Positions 46,490 through 58,469 of a stretch of 64,000 nt of DNA are shown here, one piece after another. Source of the DNA: Favolaschia claudopus. Its lineage: Eukaryota > Basidiomycota > Agaricomycetes > Agaricales > Mycenaceae. Each line of letters opens with the position of its first letter. The stretch's first letter is position 1. The DNA is taken from NCBI GenBank assembly GCA_037176885.1, contig JAWWNJ010000003.1:2356001-2420000 (forward strand), given 5' to 3'. Position numbers and translations under genes: made by a program. Below the pieces are notes generated by a model. It was not told the origin of the DNA. It saw nothing but the letters and a program-made list of their open reading frames with translations, and searched no databases.

Positions 46490-46537
46490 ACACTACACGC
46501 GTTATACACTACACGCGTTATACACTACACGCGTTAT
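46490..46537. repeat. 16-bp tandem repeat, three exact units
   Basis: The unit ACACTACACGCGTTAT is repeated three times without change (46490-46505, 46506-46521, 46522-46537). The last unit covers the stop codon of the SRP19 gene. Each unit contains an ACGCGT hexamer. Confidence 0.95.
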
Positions 46538-47539
46538 CCCCTCACTCTTACAACCTTCCTCTTGCCTTTTTGCATCCCTGCAGAGCCTTGTTGTCCCGGC
46601 GTGCCGGGCACAGGAGCAGCCGCTGCTTCTGCTTGTGCAGCCATGCCTGCCTTCACCGCATCGACCAACATTCCTGTAGCAAGCGCGGGCGAATACGGCG
46701 ATACGCGCGCGTTGAGTGGGGGATGGGGCAGCGGCGGGGCTGGTGCAGGACGTGTAGCAGAGGGTTTCTTCGGCGCCGGAGCAGACGCCTGCTTGCCCTT
46801 TGCCATCGTCGGTGCGGGTGTTGCATTCGGCGAGGGCGTGTTAGCCGTGAAGGGAGCAGGACTGAACGGTGGGATGGGTTTCAACTGAGGCTTCGTAGAC
46901 TGTATACGGGCAGCGATGGATTCAAGGAGATTCTTCTCTGCAAAAAAGTCAAATTTCAAGGTCAAAGTGAAAACCGTTCCAACGTACTCGTTCTTATCGT
47001 CGGATGTGCTAATCTCCCATCCTTCTTGAACTGCACTCTTACTCGTCCAGGATTCTCCCAGTCCCGAGGGTGGGATTTGTTGACCTCATGAAGCACCGAG
47101 AGCCCTAATGCCGTACTTGCATCTGCGATATCCTTGCTGAGAGGCCACCACACCGCATGCTCCCGAGACACCCGACGCTGCCCAGTTCCATACGGCCGCT
47201 TTGCATCAATATAAATGGGATAGATGCACATCCAACTACGAAATATCAGAGTGGACTTTGAAGCGATAACTCGATATTACCGCACTTCTTGTACGGCGTG
47301 ATATCGGCGACGGATTCCTTGGAACTATACCCTGGTGGTATCCGGAAATTCGGCTGACCAGACGGCGGCGATGCAGGCCCTGCACGCTGATTCGGAGGCG
47401 GCTCGAACTCATCGTCAGAGATATTCAGTTCCTGCAATAGAGGACCACTAGTCCCAGTATTCGGCAAGGGAATATTTGGGAGCGGGAGGTCTGTATCGTC
47501 GTCAAACTCTTCCTCGATGACTACAGCACGGCGCGACAT
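46534..47539 (-). CDS. SEC65: Signal recognition particle subunit SRP19 (Sec65)
   Basis: Exons 47539-47286, 47235-46988, 46937-46534 total 906 nt, 301 aa. An acidic, Pro-rich N-terminal extension (about 85 aa) precedes the SRP19 core: NWMCIYPIYIDAKR, GQRRVSREHAV, HEVNKSHPRDWENPGRVRVQ. A Pro/Ala-rich linker and a basic tail (KGKRKVVRVRG) follow. The core binds SRP RNA helices 6/8 and primes SRP54 binding for co-translational targeting. Both extensions are usual in fungal Sec65. The first donor is GTGCGG, chosen because it alone keeps the core in frame. Confidence 0.92.
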
Positions 47540-47731
47540 GGTCTTTGAGTTTTGGAGTTCAAGTTGTTCAGAGGGCAAGGCGTGACAAGGTCACAGAATC
47601 ACAATGTGACCACTCCCTTTTCTGGACAACATTCATGAGCCAGAAATGCTGCTATTCCTTTGGGTGCTTTCCCTGTATGTATCTTGCTCTGTGGCCCGTA
47701 TTTGAAGTGAATTTAGCGCTATAGACTCTTT

Positions 47732-48230
47732 ATGATCTCTCTGGCGGACCAAACCATTCATAACCAACTCCCCAACAACCTCATTTGCACGCCTGCTGCT
47801 GAATGTGAACCTTGCCCCGCGGAATCTGTACTTCTTCTCTTACTTCACGCTTCATGTTATTCATTGAGAATCTCAGCTGCAAGAACCGTTCTGCCAACCT
47901 TTCGGCACGCGTCGTTTGATGCACTGCGCCAATGGTACTGTGCCAGATATTCTGGCTCATTCCGACCGACCTCCATTACTAGATGATCGGAACGCTGGAC
48001 TCTCGACCCAGCAAAGAGCAGAACAATCACACTCGCACGCTGGGGAAACACTTGCCTGGGCCGCCTGTGGCCGTATTGTTTCTCAAGAACGCGCCGACTT
48101 TCTTGAATTCGTGGCATGTAATGTCTTCTTCGTTGGAATCGCGATATTTGGTGTCTACACGCGATCACGTCGTATGCGTGCTCTTCAGGCTCGCCAGCTG
48201 GCTGCGAGGATTGGCGTCGGGCGCCAATAG
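47732..48230 (+). CDS. Small Cys-rich single-pass membrane protein
   Basis: Exons 47732-47827 and 47877-48230 join in phase over a 49 nt GT-AG intron; 149 aa. The N-terminal third is Cys-rich (CTPAAECEPCPAE...FCQPFGTRRLMHC). A membrane helix (FVACNVFFVGIAIFGVY) is followed by a basic tail (TRSRRMRALQARQLAARIG). The layout suggests a conserved fungal organelle or ER membrane protein, but I do not recognise a named family. An antisense 192-codon frame is rejected. Confidence 0.6.
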
Positions 48231-49111
48231 AGGTGGACTTGTCTTGTATCCATAGCTCCATTACCATACTAATAATATCAAAAATCGCCGAACTCGGATT
48301 ACATCCATTGAGCTTGAAGGTTTGCCGCGTTGCCGTTGAAAAGGTCTGTTTGTCTTTTGGCATTTTCTTGCTTTGATGTTTAGCTCTCAAGCTAGTTACT
48401 GCACTCTCAAACCTCTCACCAAGTATACCCGACATACGACAAGAAGTTTTTTCGTCTTCGTCTCCTGCTTTACTCTGGTAGCTTTGGCAACGCCCTCATC
48501 GTTACCACAGAAAATATCTCGTTTTCTTTGCACTTGGCTGCCTACATCGGTGATCTCATTCAACGAGCCGCAGGCCAGGAGCTTTGAAGCAGCCTTCCAG
48601 AACGTCGCTCTCGATTCATTGGTTACCCACCGAACTCTCCGCTGTCAGGCTCGACATGCATTGCACAAAGCCTCGCCGGCTACACGTGTAAACGGCGCGA
48701 CAACAATGCTGATTCGTTCTCCACCTAGCAAGCTCCGATCCGCCTCGCGGCGGCCTGAGGCACCGTCATGATCATCGAGCTCTATGCCTAACCTCAAGAC
48801 ATCCCGAATTCATTAAACTCTGACTGTGCATTGCGCCCAATCTCATATCTGCTATGCAAAGCTTCCGATTCCATCCCCACCTAAAACCCCAACTAGGAAT
48901 GATCAATGGGCGCGCGTGAGCCTCGTGGCCGAGACAAGACAAGAAGAAAGTTTTAGCCGAGAGACAATAGACAATGACAGTAAAGCGAGCTGCCCGATCA
49001 CCCATGGCCGTAGTGCCCATGTATGATATATACGGCGGGCCTCACGATTAAGGCAAAGAACAAGCCTAAGAAGCTCGCTTTCCCTTCATTCTCTCTTCCC
49101 GCGCTACGCTC
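48231..49111. other. Intergenic, 0.88 kb
   Basis: A 132-codon open frame (48373-48771) starts with a hydrophobic segment but has no family features or conserved splice sites; it is uncertain. A TATATA stretch at 49026-49033 precedes the chitinase start. Confidence 0.35.
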
Positions 49112-50900
49112 ATGTTCCCCCCACATTCAGCATCTCTTCCCCTGCTAATACTCCTGGCGCACACATTCACCCGCGCCTCAGCATCATCGCAATACTGCTC
49201 ATTGAAGCCGCCCCGCAGTGGGAGCTCTAGTTCTTCCCCAGCTAGAGGTGTAACAGACGTCTCGACCGATGTTATTGCCTCGGCGTGGTATCCCGGATGG
49301 CTTGCCGCCGACTTTCCTCCCTCGTCGATTTCCTGGAGCAAATATAATGCGATGACCTTTTCTTTTGCGTTCGTATGCTTCTTGAGCCACACGGAATTTC
49401 ATTGCCCAACGATCCCCGGATTTTTCTTAGCACGACCACGCCTGACGTGTCTACAATAGCCTTGGATGATATCAGCGAACAGACACTTCCTCAATTCGTG
49501 TCTGCTGCCCAAGAGAATGTTGTTTTTTCCCTGTCTCTGAAGTTAAACATATATTCAGTGCGTTCACAGGGAGTCTCGGCTCTGTTGTCGATAGGCGGTT
49601 GGACTGGCAGTATGTACTATTCCACGGCAGTAGCCACAGCGGAAAACCGATCGGCATTTGTCAACGCTGTCCTTGACCTTGTGACGAAATACAACCTCGA
49701 CGGCATCGATTTCGAGTAAGTCTCTATAGTCCCTAAGGTTTTCTTGCTGTTGAGTAATATTCCATTATCTAGCTGGGAATACCCAGGGAAAACAGGTCTC
49801 TCGTGCAACGTCGTGAATCCCGATGACTCGGCAAATTTTTTGCAGTTTCTACAAGAGCTGCGGAATCAACCGGCAGGCAAAAACCTAATTCTTACAGCGG
49901 CTGTTGGAATTGAGCCTTTCGTTGGAAGCAGTGGGCAGCCAATGAATGATGTGTCCCAATTTGCTACGGTTCTAGACCGAATAGGTAGGTTTTTGAACAG
50001 ATCGTCCACGTTGAACATGATCATCGAGACTATGAACAGCGATAATGAATTACGACGTCTGGGGCTCGTGGTCGGCCACAGTGGGACCGAACGCACCACT
50101 TGATGATTCCTGCGCGCCTTCCTCTGACCAAGCGGGCTCCGCAGTGTCAGCAGTCGCTGCATGGACGGCAGCGAATTTTCCTGCCAACCAGGAAAGTCTT
50201 CTCAGAATTTATAACATCAACATCCTTAGTGAAGTTTTGAATTTCAGATTACCCTTGGGCTGGCGGCGTATGGGCACAGTTTCCGTGTTACGCCCACAGC
50301 AGCCCTCCAAAGAGGGAATTCGACGGCAATTGCACCGTATCCAAACTTCGATGCTTCCGCGCAGCCTGCGGGCAGTGCGGACACTCCGGGGGATACTTCG
50401 TCGGATCCTTGCGGAGACTCTAACGGTGTGAGCGGCATCTTCACGTTCGCGGGACTCATTAGCAGCGGATTTTTGAATTTGAACGGCTCCGCTGCTACGG
50501 GGATCGACTATGTGTTCGATTCATGCAGTCAAACAGTGAGTCATGATTTTGCTCGTACCTGTTGATGTCGGGACTCACCTGTAAAAATCAGCCATTCGTA
50601 TACAACCAGACTTCGCAGGTTATGGTGTCTTACGATGATGCTGCTTCTTTTGGTGCGTTTTCGTCGGGATTCAGAGCTGCGGAGATTTACTGTGGCCGCT
50701 ATGAACCTTAGCTGCCAAAGGGAAATTCATCAATGCTGAGGGACTTCTTGGGTTTGCTGTGTGGGATGTTACGGGGGACCAGAACGATATCTTGCTGGAT
50801 TCCCTTCATGAAGCAATGGGTATTCAAGCTGTATGCGATTCATGAGGGATGAAGTTGAGGATATTGATCTTAGGCTTCTGGAAAGCCGGTGACTGTATAA
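49112..50900 (+). CDS. Secreted GH18 chitinase with abnormal splice donor
   Basis: Exons 49112-49368, 49431-49518, 49570-49715, 49773-49984, 50040-50191, 50248-50535, 50592-50652, 50712-50830, 50874-50900. A signal peptide and Ser-rich linker precede a GH18 barrel: VIASAWYPGW, LLSIGGWTGS, the catalytic DGIDFDWEYP (formed across the 49715/49773 junction), IMNYDVWGSW, ITLGLAAYGHSFRV and GLLGFAVWDVTGD. GH18 enzymes hydrolyse chitin by substrate-assisted catalysis, with the last Glu of DxxDxDxE as acid. No binding module is present. Intron 50192-50247 begins with GA instead of GT or GC, although phase and homology place it precisely. If unspliced, the frame shifts and stops at 50431. The last exon is optional (TGA at 50843). 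Confidence 0.82.
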
Positions 50901-51359
50901 TTTTGTACGTATCTATGAAGTGGTTATGAAGGCAATTCATGTCGGCGACATCCCGCCCAAGGTCTTCTTATGAACGATAAGCTTGAACCAAAAAATTGAA
51001 GGTAAAAAACCGAAAGGCAAACGCATCAAAACATGCGCGGATCGTGACAGATCTCCGTTCGGGTGTTGACGACCATCTCTGCCACTTCAGCGCTTCAGCG
51101 CTTACACCACTCCACAATGCACAGACTGGCGTATAAAAAAGACACCAACTCCCCGTCTCCCCCATACCCTTCTTCTTCTTTTTGGCTGGTATTCGCCGCA
51201 GCGGGTAAGCATTGGTCTGGAACATATCCTTCCTTCTTGATCAATTGGAGCGTTCAGACGAATCTTTTGACGTCACTTCGTTTCTGTGCTTCTTAAATTC
51301 TCGTTGAACGAGGCATTTTTTACATCTTCGCCTTTCTTCGCCTCGCCTCCACGACATCC
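50901..51359. other. Intergenic, 0.46 kb
   Basis: Promoter region of the next small gene; no features recognised. Confidence 0.4.
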
Positions 51360-51792
51360 ATGAAGCTACTCGCAGTCGTCGCCTTGCTCGCCGCTACAAC
51401 CTCATTACCAGCATATGCTGTCCCGATACCTGAAATAGAGATAATATCGCCCTACATGACCCAGTTTGCTCAACGGAGTATATCTCACATCCCTCATCGG
51501 CTGCGGAGCGCAGCTGCGGGACTTGTTTCGAGGATACCGGGCGTCGTACGCGTAGAACGAGCCCATGAGTGAGTTTTTGTCCTCTTCAGTCGATGATTTC
51601 GTCGTTTACCAATGGCTTTGCATCAGCGATGATATCTTCCTCACGAGAGCTCTGGAGGACACGATATTCATGTCGTCTCATGAAGTGATAGCGGCGCAGC
51701 GGTCGCGTCTGACGCCCCCGCCAAGCGAAGATGCTGCTGAAGCTTTTGAGTCATGTAAGAATATGGACCTTCGATCGTGTACCGACTACTGA
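51360..51792 (+). CDS. Small secreted protein, unknown
   Basis: Exons 51360-51568 and 51627-51792 join in phase; 124 aa. It has a clear signal peptide (MKLLAVVALLAATTSLPAYA), then a short basic helix-prone segment and an acidic, Ser/Pro-rich C-terminus with two Cys (ESCKN...RSCTDY). It is not related to the four-copy family upstream. No domain is recognised. Confidence 0.5.
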
Positions 51793-52256
51793 CTCTCATT
51801 AAGGACCGACTCCGCGCGTCCGAGCTCCAGAACTCTGACTGATAATAGAGAAAAATCTGGCGCCTCTCAAGTATGGCGCTCGACTAGAGAAATTCAAGAC
51901 CATGGATTGTTGTACATTTATTCTTGTATTCGTTCCACCATATATTATTAGCTGCACGATGCCTCTGCTTCTGGTCCCATTAAAAACATGAAACCAACGG
52001 GCTCATTCGGTATCCTGTTTGTTTCGAAATCCTAAATTGAAAAAACGTAGCAGCGCACGCGCCGTCCCCACTATATACACACAGATCAAGCAATCAGAGC
52101 CGTATCATACAAGAAAAAGGTATTGCAAAACTCTGTATCCGCTCGCGGAGACAAATGCCTGACGCGCGCGTCAATAAAGAAGAATAAATCAAGATCCTGC
52201 AACTTCATGTGCATCACTAAAAAGCAAGGGACAGCCATGCTTCGTCAACGAGCTAC
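51793..52256. other. Convergent spacer, 0.46 kb
   Basis: 3' regions of the flanking genes. Nothing recognised. Confidence 0.4.
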
Positions 52257-55200
52257 TCAGTCGGCCTTCTTAGCGGCGGTGGCGGGGGCAGGGGTGAAGG
52301 TGTCGGCGGCACCAGAAGCGGCGGCGGGTTCAGCGGAGGAGGAAGCAGCGGCAGCAGCTCCCTTACCCTCTGCGGCCTTGCCAGCAGTGGCTTTACCGTC
52401 AGCAGCCTTTCCGTCGGCGGCTTTACCATCGGCGGCCTTGCCGTCAGCAGCTGTGCCAGTGGCAGCCTTTCCATCAGCGGCTTTACCGTCAGCAGCCTTT
52501 CCATCGGCGGCTTTCCCGTCAGCAGCCTTGCCCGTGGCGGGCTCAGCAGCCTTTCCAGTGGCGGGTTCGGCGGCCTTTCCTGTCGCGGGCTCAGCGGCCT
52601 TGCCAGCGGCGGGGTCGGCAGCCTTTCCATCGGCAGCCTTTCCATCGGCAGCCTTTCCATCGGCAGCCTTACCGTCAGCTGGAGCGGGGCTCGCAGTCGC
52701 AGGGGCAGGGGTGAAAGTGGCGCCCTCAGCACCAGCGGCAGAGCTAGCAGCGGCACCCTTTCCAGCATCTCCCTTTCCTCCCTTTCCTCCCTTACCGCCC
52801 TTTCCGGTGGCAGCAGCGCTAGAAGCGGCGGCGGGGGCAGCAGAAGCAGAAGCAGCCTCGCTGGCAGCAGGAGCAGCAGAGCCGGAGGCAGCAACACCAG
52901 TGGCCGAGGCAGCAGGGGCAGACTCAGAAGCGGAGGCGCCTATAGCGGCGGAACCGGTGGCGACATCGGCGGGGGCAGATGCGGAGGCAGAGGCGAGGTT
53001 GTTACCGTTGCCGGCAGCAGCACCGGCACCAGCAGCAGCACCTCCAGCGGCGGCACCAGCATCTCCAGCAGCGGGGACACCTCCAGGGGTGGCGGTGAAC
53101 TATTCCCTCAATCAGCTCTAAAAGATCTCAAAACTCAAGTATTCAAAAACTCACGTAGATGCAGTCATCAAGCGAACCGTGTTGCGCGACAGGGACGATA
53201 GCAGGCTGGTGGGTCGCCGACGAAACGATAGTGCACATGCGGTAAACACCAGGGACGACACCACCATCGACATCAACCTGGACGTTGCCCTGACCGTCTT
53301 GCGGGGTGTTGACACCCTTGAAGAAGAAGAAGACCTTGGGGTCGGTGACCTTGGTGGTGGTGAGCGACTCGATGGGCTCCATGACGATGTGGGTATGGCC
53401 GATGATCTGGCCCTGGCCGTTCAGCTTCTGCGGGTTGGCGAAGTAGGTCTTTTGCGCGTTGGTGAACGTGCCGAGCTGAATACCGCCGGTCTTGAGGGTG
53501 ATGGTGAAGGTCTGGCCAGAGGCGATGGTGTCGAAGTTCTTGGGGTTCTCTGAAGGGTGAAAGATGGAATCAGAATCGAGTTCGTGCGATTCGACTAAGG
53601 GAAGGTACGTACGGAACTTGGACGAAGGCATGTTGTCGACGGAGGGGATGTTACCGATGGGAATCGGGTTGCAGGAGCCAGTGGTGATCTGCAGACCGTT
53701 GGTGACAGGGACGCCGGGAAGGCCAAGGGCGCAAAGGTTGGCAAAGTTGTTGGGGGAAAGCTCAGCGGGGCTTTGACCAGCGACAGGAGGGTTCTGGCCT
53801 TGGATTCATGTCAGTATTTCGTGTGTTATGGTATGACGAATATGAAGCCACACACCATCGTCGGTGTTCTGGATGCAGGCCGGGTCAACGGTGAGCGACG
53901 ACTGGAGAGCCTGGGGGTCAGAAGGGTTGGCAGCAAGGCCGTTCCCGGCGTTTCCGGCACCAGTGTTAGTTCCAGTGTTGCCGTTGTTGTTTCCTGCGTT
54001 CCCAGTGTTGGCTCCGGTGTTGCCGTTGTTGTTTCCGGCACCAGTGTTGGTTCCAGTGTTCCCGTTGTTATTTCCAGCATTGCCAGTGTTGGTTCCGGTG
54101 TTGCCGTTGTTGTTTCCAGCATTGCCGGTGTTGGTGCCAGTGTTGCCGTTGCTTCCGGTGTTGCTGCCCTGGTTCCCGGTGTTGTTGTTGTTTCCGGTGT
54201 TCCCGTTGTTGTTACCAGCGTTCCCGGCGTTGTTGTTGTTTCCGGCATTGCCGTTGTTGTTGCCGCCCTTGTTCGAGCCGGTATTCCCGCCCTTGTTAGA
54301 GCCGGTGTTCCCGCCCTTGTTAGAGCCAGAGTTCCCGCCCTTGTTCGAACCGCTGTTGTTGTTGTTGTTACCGGTGTTTCCGCTGTTGTTGCCAGTGTTG
54401 CCAGTGTTCCCGCTGTTGTTGTTGTTTCCAGCGTTGCCGCCCTGGTTCCCGTTGTTGTTGTTGTTGGATCCAGACCCGGCGGAGCCAGTCTCGACCGCAC
54501 CGACAGTCACGGCTGATCGAACAAACGTTCAGGCGACCAGTCATTTATCAAAAAGAAGAAAAATGCGTACTTTTAGTGACGGTGGTGGCGAAGCAGACCT
54601 CGGCAGAAGTCGTGGTGTCGACGACAGCGAGGGTGCCAGAGGGGGTGGCGGAGTCAGAAGCCACGGCCGAGGCGGAAGCAGAAGCAGAGACGGCGTCAGC
54701 GGGAGTCGCAGCGGCAGCGCCACCGAAGGTGAAGAGCTGATGCGCGGGAAAGATTTTCAGAAGGTGATTGCGTTCAACAAATCAAAAACAACACAAACCT
54801 GAGCGCCGGTAGCGGAAGCTGCACCCTTGCAGGCGGATTGGTCGATGACTTTGCCCTTGACGGTGAGGCAGACGGCGTCCTTGCCGTTCTGAGGGGTAAG
54901 AGCCTGGGGGCCGGCAGCACCGTTGAAGGCGAAGAGCTGAGAGTCGGTGACTTGTCCGCCTGCACAAATGCATGTGAGGTGAGCTCTGCGTACTATTTTA
55001 TGAACTTACCTCCGTCCGCGCGTCCACCGCAAGAGAACAGGATAACCTGGTTGCCATTGGCTCTCCGCGGGTCGAAGTTGAGGCAGGCGTTGGTCTGTCT
55101 ATGTGTTAGAAGGATATTTACGCGTCAAGTCAGTCAAGCGACATACGAGGCTGGAAACGATCAGGGCCTGTCCCTTGACGTTGTTGTGGACACCAGAGGT

Positions 55201-55531
55201 GATAACATCCCAAGTCTGGTTCTTGCTCCCGTCGCAGGGCGCAACATTAATGGGGGTCAAGTTCTCGCGGAAATCGCCCGAGAAAGGGTCGACTGAGAGG
55301 CATTGGCCGTCCGAAGTCTAGATTAATTGTTGGTTTGATTAGATGCGAAACGGCGGCGAGTTTTGACCGACGGACAGTAATCGTAGTCGCGGTGAACGCG
55401 CGCGTAGCAGTAGCGTCGAATTTCTGGGCCTCAGCAGTAGCAGCATCGTCGAGTTTGACTGCACGAGGGGAGAGAGGGACTGCAATAGCGACACCAGCGG
55501 CAAGGATCGTGAAAAGAGCGGAAGTCAACAT
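52257..55531 (-). CDS. Large secreted ricin-B lectin protein with Asn/Gly and Ala repeats
   Basis: The start at 55531 (MLTSALFTILAAGVAIA) is a signal peptide; the stop is at 52257. Several exons give roughly 950 aa. Order of parts: a ricin-B-type lectin fold (CLSVDPFSGDF, APCDGSKNQTWD, CLNFDPRRANGNQV); a long Asn/Gly/Thr/Lys repeat (about 54500-53960; NNNGNTG and NKGGN units); a conserved Cys-containing domain (NFANLCALGLPGVPVTNGL, IPSVDNMPSSKF, GQIIGHTHIVMEPIE, GVYRMCTIVSSATHQP); and an Ala-rich tail with many AADGK units. The third part is found in basidiomycete secreted proteins often mislabelled 'ribosomal protein s17'. Sugar binding at the cell surface is inferred. Large antisense open frames here are composition artefacts. 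Confidence 0.75.
52380..52670. repeat. Imperfect minisatellite coding AADGK units
   Basis: About 20 imperfect copies of a 15-bp unit, coding Ala-Ala-Asp-Gly-Lys or Ala-Glu-Pro-Ala-Thr-Gly-Lys on the minus strand, lie in frame in the tail of the lectin gene. Such arrays change length easily between strains. Confidence 0.8.
53950..54480. repeat. In-frame Asn/Gly-coding repeat array
   Basis: Short degenerate repeats of GTTGTT-, CCGGTG- and TTCCAG-type blocks encode NNNGNTGTNTGNAG-like and SNKGGNTG-like units on the minus strand of the lectin gene. A nearly exact 24-bp unit (the NKGGN region) recurs four times at about 54255-54350. Confidence 0.8.
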
Positions 55532-56659
55532 GTTTGTGTGATTGACGGAAAAGTGGTGAAAAAAGATCGTATAGCTCTGCTAGCAGAGTAAAGGACGGCG
55601 GCGCCTGGGGGCCTGAAGAAACTGCGAAGTGGGGGGAAAGAGAAAGAAGGTGAGCACTTGATCAACCAACTCGGCTATTTATCATCACGCATGATCCCAC
55701 GCTCCTCGGAACCCTCAGCCGTTCTCGGTTGCTCGTTTCCTCTCATCCTGCACTCTGTTCTGCTCAATACCTTCTATTACTCTGACTATCTAGTTCAATC
55801 AAGTTTCCCTTCATACTGGATGCACTCCCTAGCTTGCAGTGGAGGTCTCTTGAAGGTTCTCTGTCGAGGCTTTGATCCATCATTTGTGCCTCAATGTCGG
55901 GATCTCCTTGGGATCTCCTGGAGATCACGTAGCGACTCATCGTCACCGCGTCAACAGCAAGCGAGGCAGTAAACGCTGATCATCAACGTTATCGACGCCG
56001 GCATTCAGTTTCGCAGTATTTTTATTCCGAACTGAGCTTTCAGGGTCGACAATGTTTGCGTCCAGCAGAAATGCTGGTAAAGACACTGCTGGTCTGTTGT
56101 TGTTCTCCCCCTCTCACGGGAGGATTCGCGGTGCATGTCACAGTCTGTAACTGTTCATCTCTGCAGTTCATCCAAAAATGCGCATGGTCTTGGCGTGCCT
56201 GTTGACGGTCGTCGGTCGGCAAAAGTCGGCGCGACTGCGTCCACGTTTCGAAAGTTGATAGACGCACCGGCAGCGCTGCGCCGACCACGATCCAGGCATT
56301 GCTGCGCTACGATCTACAGTCGGAGTGTCCGACTTTGGTCCGACTATAGACTCGAAACTTGCTCGAAACGCTTGCGAAACACGCAAGTAACCCGCTTGCG
56401 CCGAAATGAAGTCTCTTGATGCTCCTCCACCTTCGCGAGACTGGCCTGACGAAGTACTCTGAAGTGTTATGCAAGGTGGCTGAGCGATCATTACAACTGA
56501 ACCTCGGATACACATAAAATTTAATATGATAAATCAAGGACTGAGAGTGTATGCGCATGCGTGCTTTTTTAAGCTGGGGCTATTGCAGCTAACGAGGAGA
56601 AGAAGGAAGTAGCGAGACATGTATTATAGGACCATACGGTGAATACATCCTCCTCCTCC
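55532..56659. other. Intergenic, 1.13 kb
   Basis: Promoter of the lectin gene and 3' side of the next F-box gene. Short frames at 55658-55972 and 56135-56515 have no features. Confidence 0.4.
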
Positions 56660-57900
56660 TTAATCCGACTCGTCCGATTCCTCTGTCTCAGCATCTACTT
56701 CTCGCCCGAAATCAAACCCTAATATCCCTGAATCCTGAAATTGTGGCAGATCCAGACGAGTTCGAACAAACACCTCCGCATTCTCGACATACCCATCCCA
56801 CCACTTGACTCCTCCAGCTTCCGACATGGAAAACAAGAACATCACGGATTCCAAGCACATGAATTGTGGCCTGTCCAAACATGTCCTCAAAGCCAACCAG
56901 TCGATTGCTCCGAGATTTTCCAGGCGCGGTGAATGCGGGCAGACACTGAAGGTGAGATCTCTCAGGGAAGATCCTTGTATCCCGTAGAGGAGATAAATAA
57001 ACCAGCTCATGCCGTCGCTGTTGCGAGGGTGTAACATGAGGTTGGCGAAGTGGATGGTTGTTAACTGCCAGTTGTGTTTGAGAGATATTTCACGATGCAT
57101 GTCTACAATATATTGAGTAGGTATTCCAGGGTCAAGCACATCGGAAGCTCACTAGGGACCGACTCTCCGCAAAGGGTGAGATGTTTAAGTGTGCTTTTGA
57201 GGCCACGGAGCAGTTTACCAACAAGTCTGGCTTCACCTGGAAGAATCGGACCAAGAGAAACCTCCTCGATGTCGAGATGGGACTTCAGAGTCCATTTCAT
57301 CAGCTCGCTCTTGACAGACCCTAGGGCATGAATGCTGCGCAGATGAGGAGGGGGAGCGTTCTTTCGCGCATTCGGCTCTGGAGATAACGCCGTTCTATCG
57401 ACTACAAGGCGGTGCAGGGAGAGCGTTTCGAGCATAGGAAAAGAACAGACGAGGCCGAGAAGGCCTTCAAATGTTCGATATGGACACTCTCGCAATTCTA
57501 GAGACTTCAATGTGTTTCTGAAGTAAAACACCAGAAAATTGAAAACTCCATTCGACATTTCTTCCCAGTCGCAGCTGTAGAAGACGAGGGATTCCACGGC
57601 GGTCATACGTCCGGCAATGCGCGGTAAAAGAGGATAGAACGACTTTGAACATGTTAAACTCCAGTCTTTGAGAACCAGAGAGCTGATATAGGGGGATATT
57701 GTGGAAATTGAATTGTCCACAAGAAGGAGAACCTGAGGCAGAGACGATGGCGAGATTACGAGTGGACGAAGTCTGCGAAAAAGGTTGATCCTGGTGGAGG
57801 GAATCCAGTTTCTGCAGACAAGACTACATGATGCGAGGGAGTCGGTGTCCGTTATGAGGGATATAACGAGATCGTAGAGTTCTTGGGGAAACACAGACAT
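56660..57900 (-). CDS. F-box/LRR-like protein
   Basis: Two exons, 57900-57153 and 57102-56660, total 1191 nt, 396 aa. The N-terminus is a typical Agaricomycete F-box start: FPQELYDLVISLI...LASCSLVCRNWI...TRINLFRRL. Degenerate leucine-rich repeats follow (TLKSLELRECPYRTFEGLLGL, PMLETLSLH), then an acidic C-terminal tail (EVDAETEESDESD). It would act as a substrate receptor of an SCF ubiquitin ligase. An open frame continues upstream of the chosen ATG, but the F-box alignment favours 57900. It is not closely related to the pair at 30839 and 46243. Confidence 0.78.
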
Positions 57901-58292
57901 GGAGAGTAGGAGGAACGAGCAGTGGACAGGGACCAAGGTAAGTATGCTGCGCGTCGCGCGGAGACATGCAGTCAAGCCTGAGGCGCTATCAAGCGACCGC
58001 TCAATCAATTATTGTCAAATAGACGCCCATCCAAGTACACAGGTACGACCCCGCGATTCCAGCAAGTCGATAGCGGCCTGCATTGACAGTAGAATAATCC
58101 CAGTGGTCTCTCATAGAATGGAGATTCTGATGATGTCTATGACGGTTATTATCGTCATTTATTCCAACTTCATAGCGCAACTCTCAAGGTTCAGGTCGGA
58201 GATGTAAGGCTGTAGAATCTTGTCTGAATTCGGAAGGTGAGGGGACCGGCCTGTGACTCACGCACCGTGAGTGCCCACCTAATCTGATGTGT

Positions 58293-58319
58293 GGTGCCCA
58301 TGGGTTGCCCATGGGCACC
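58293..58319. repeat. Perfect 12-bp inverted repeat
   Basis: Bases 58293-58304 (GGTGCCCATGGG) and 58308-58319 are exact reverse complements with a 3-base loop. Confidence 0.85.
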
Positions 58320-58469
58320 TATATGAACAGAGAGTCTACGGGGACACGATCCTCCGGACACACCCAACGAAATAGCCGCGTGTCGATATATGGGCCCGGG
58401 AGGTAGGGGTATGGCCTGAATCATTATAATTCGTTCGCGATGAAAGCAAAGGAATTACGAGTGCGACGA

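Noticed and set aside
47857..48435. 192-codon minus-strand open frame
   Set aside because: The plus-strand two-exon model gives a Cys-rich domain and a membrane helix; the minus frame has no features.
48373..48771. 132-codon plus-strand open frame with hydrophobic start
   Set aside because: There is no family signal and composition shifts along its length; too weak to call.
52123..53121. 332-codon plus-strand open frame of Ala/Ser/Pro composition
   Set aside because: It is the antisense of the AADGK repeats of the lectin gene, open only because of GC-rich repeats.
53773..54802. Long plus-strand frames of Val/Ser/Gly and Phe/Pro/Leu repeats
   Set aside because: They are antisense of the Asn/Gly repeat array; the minus frame has splice sites and conserved flanking domains.
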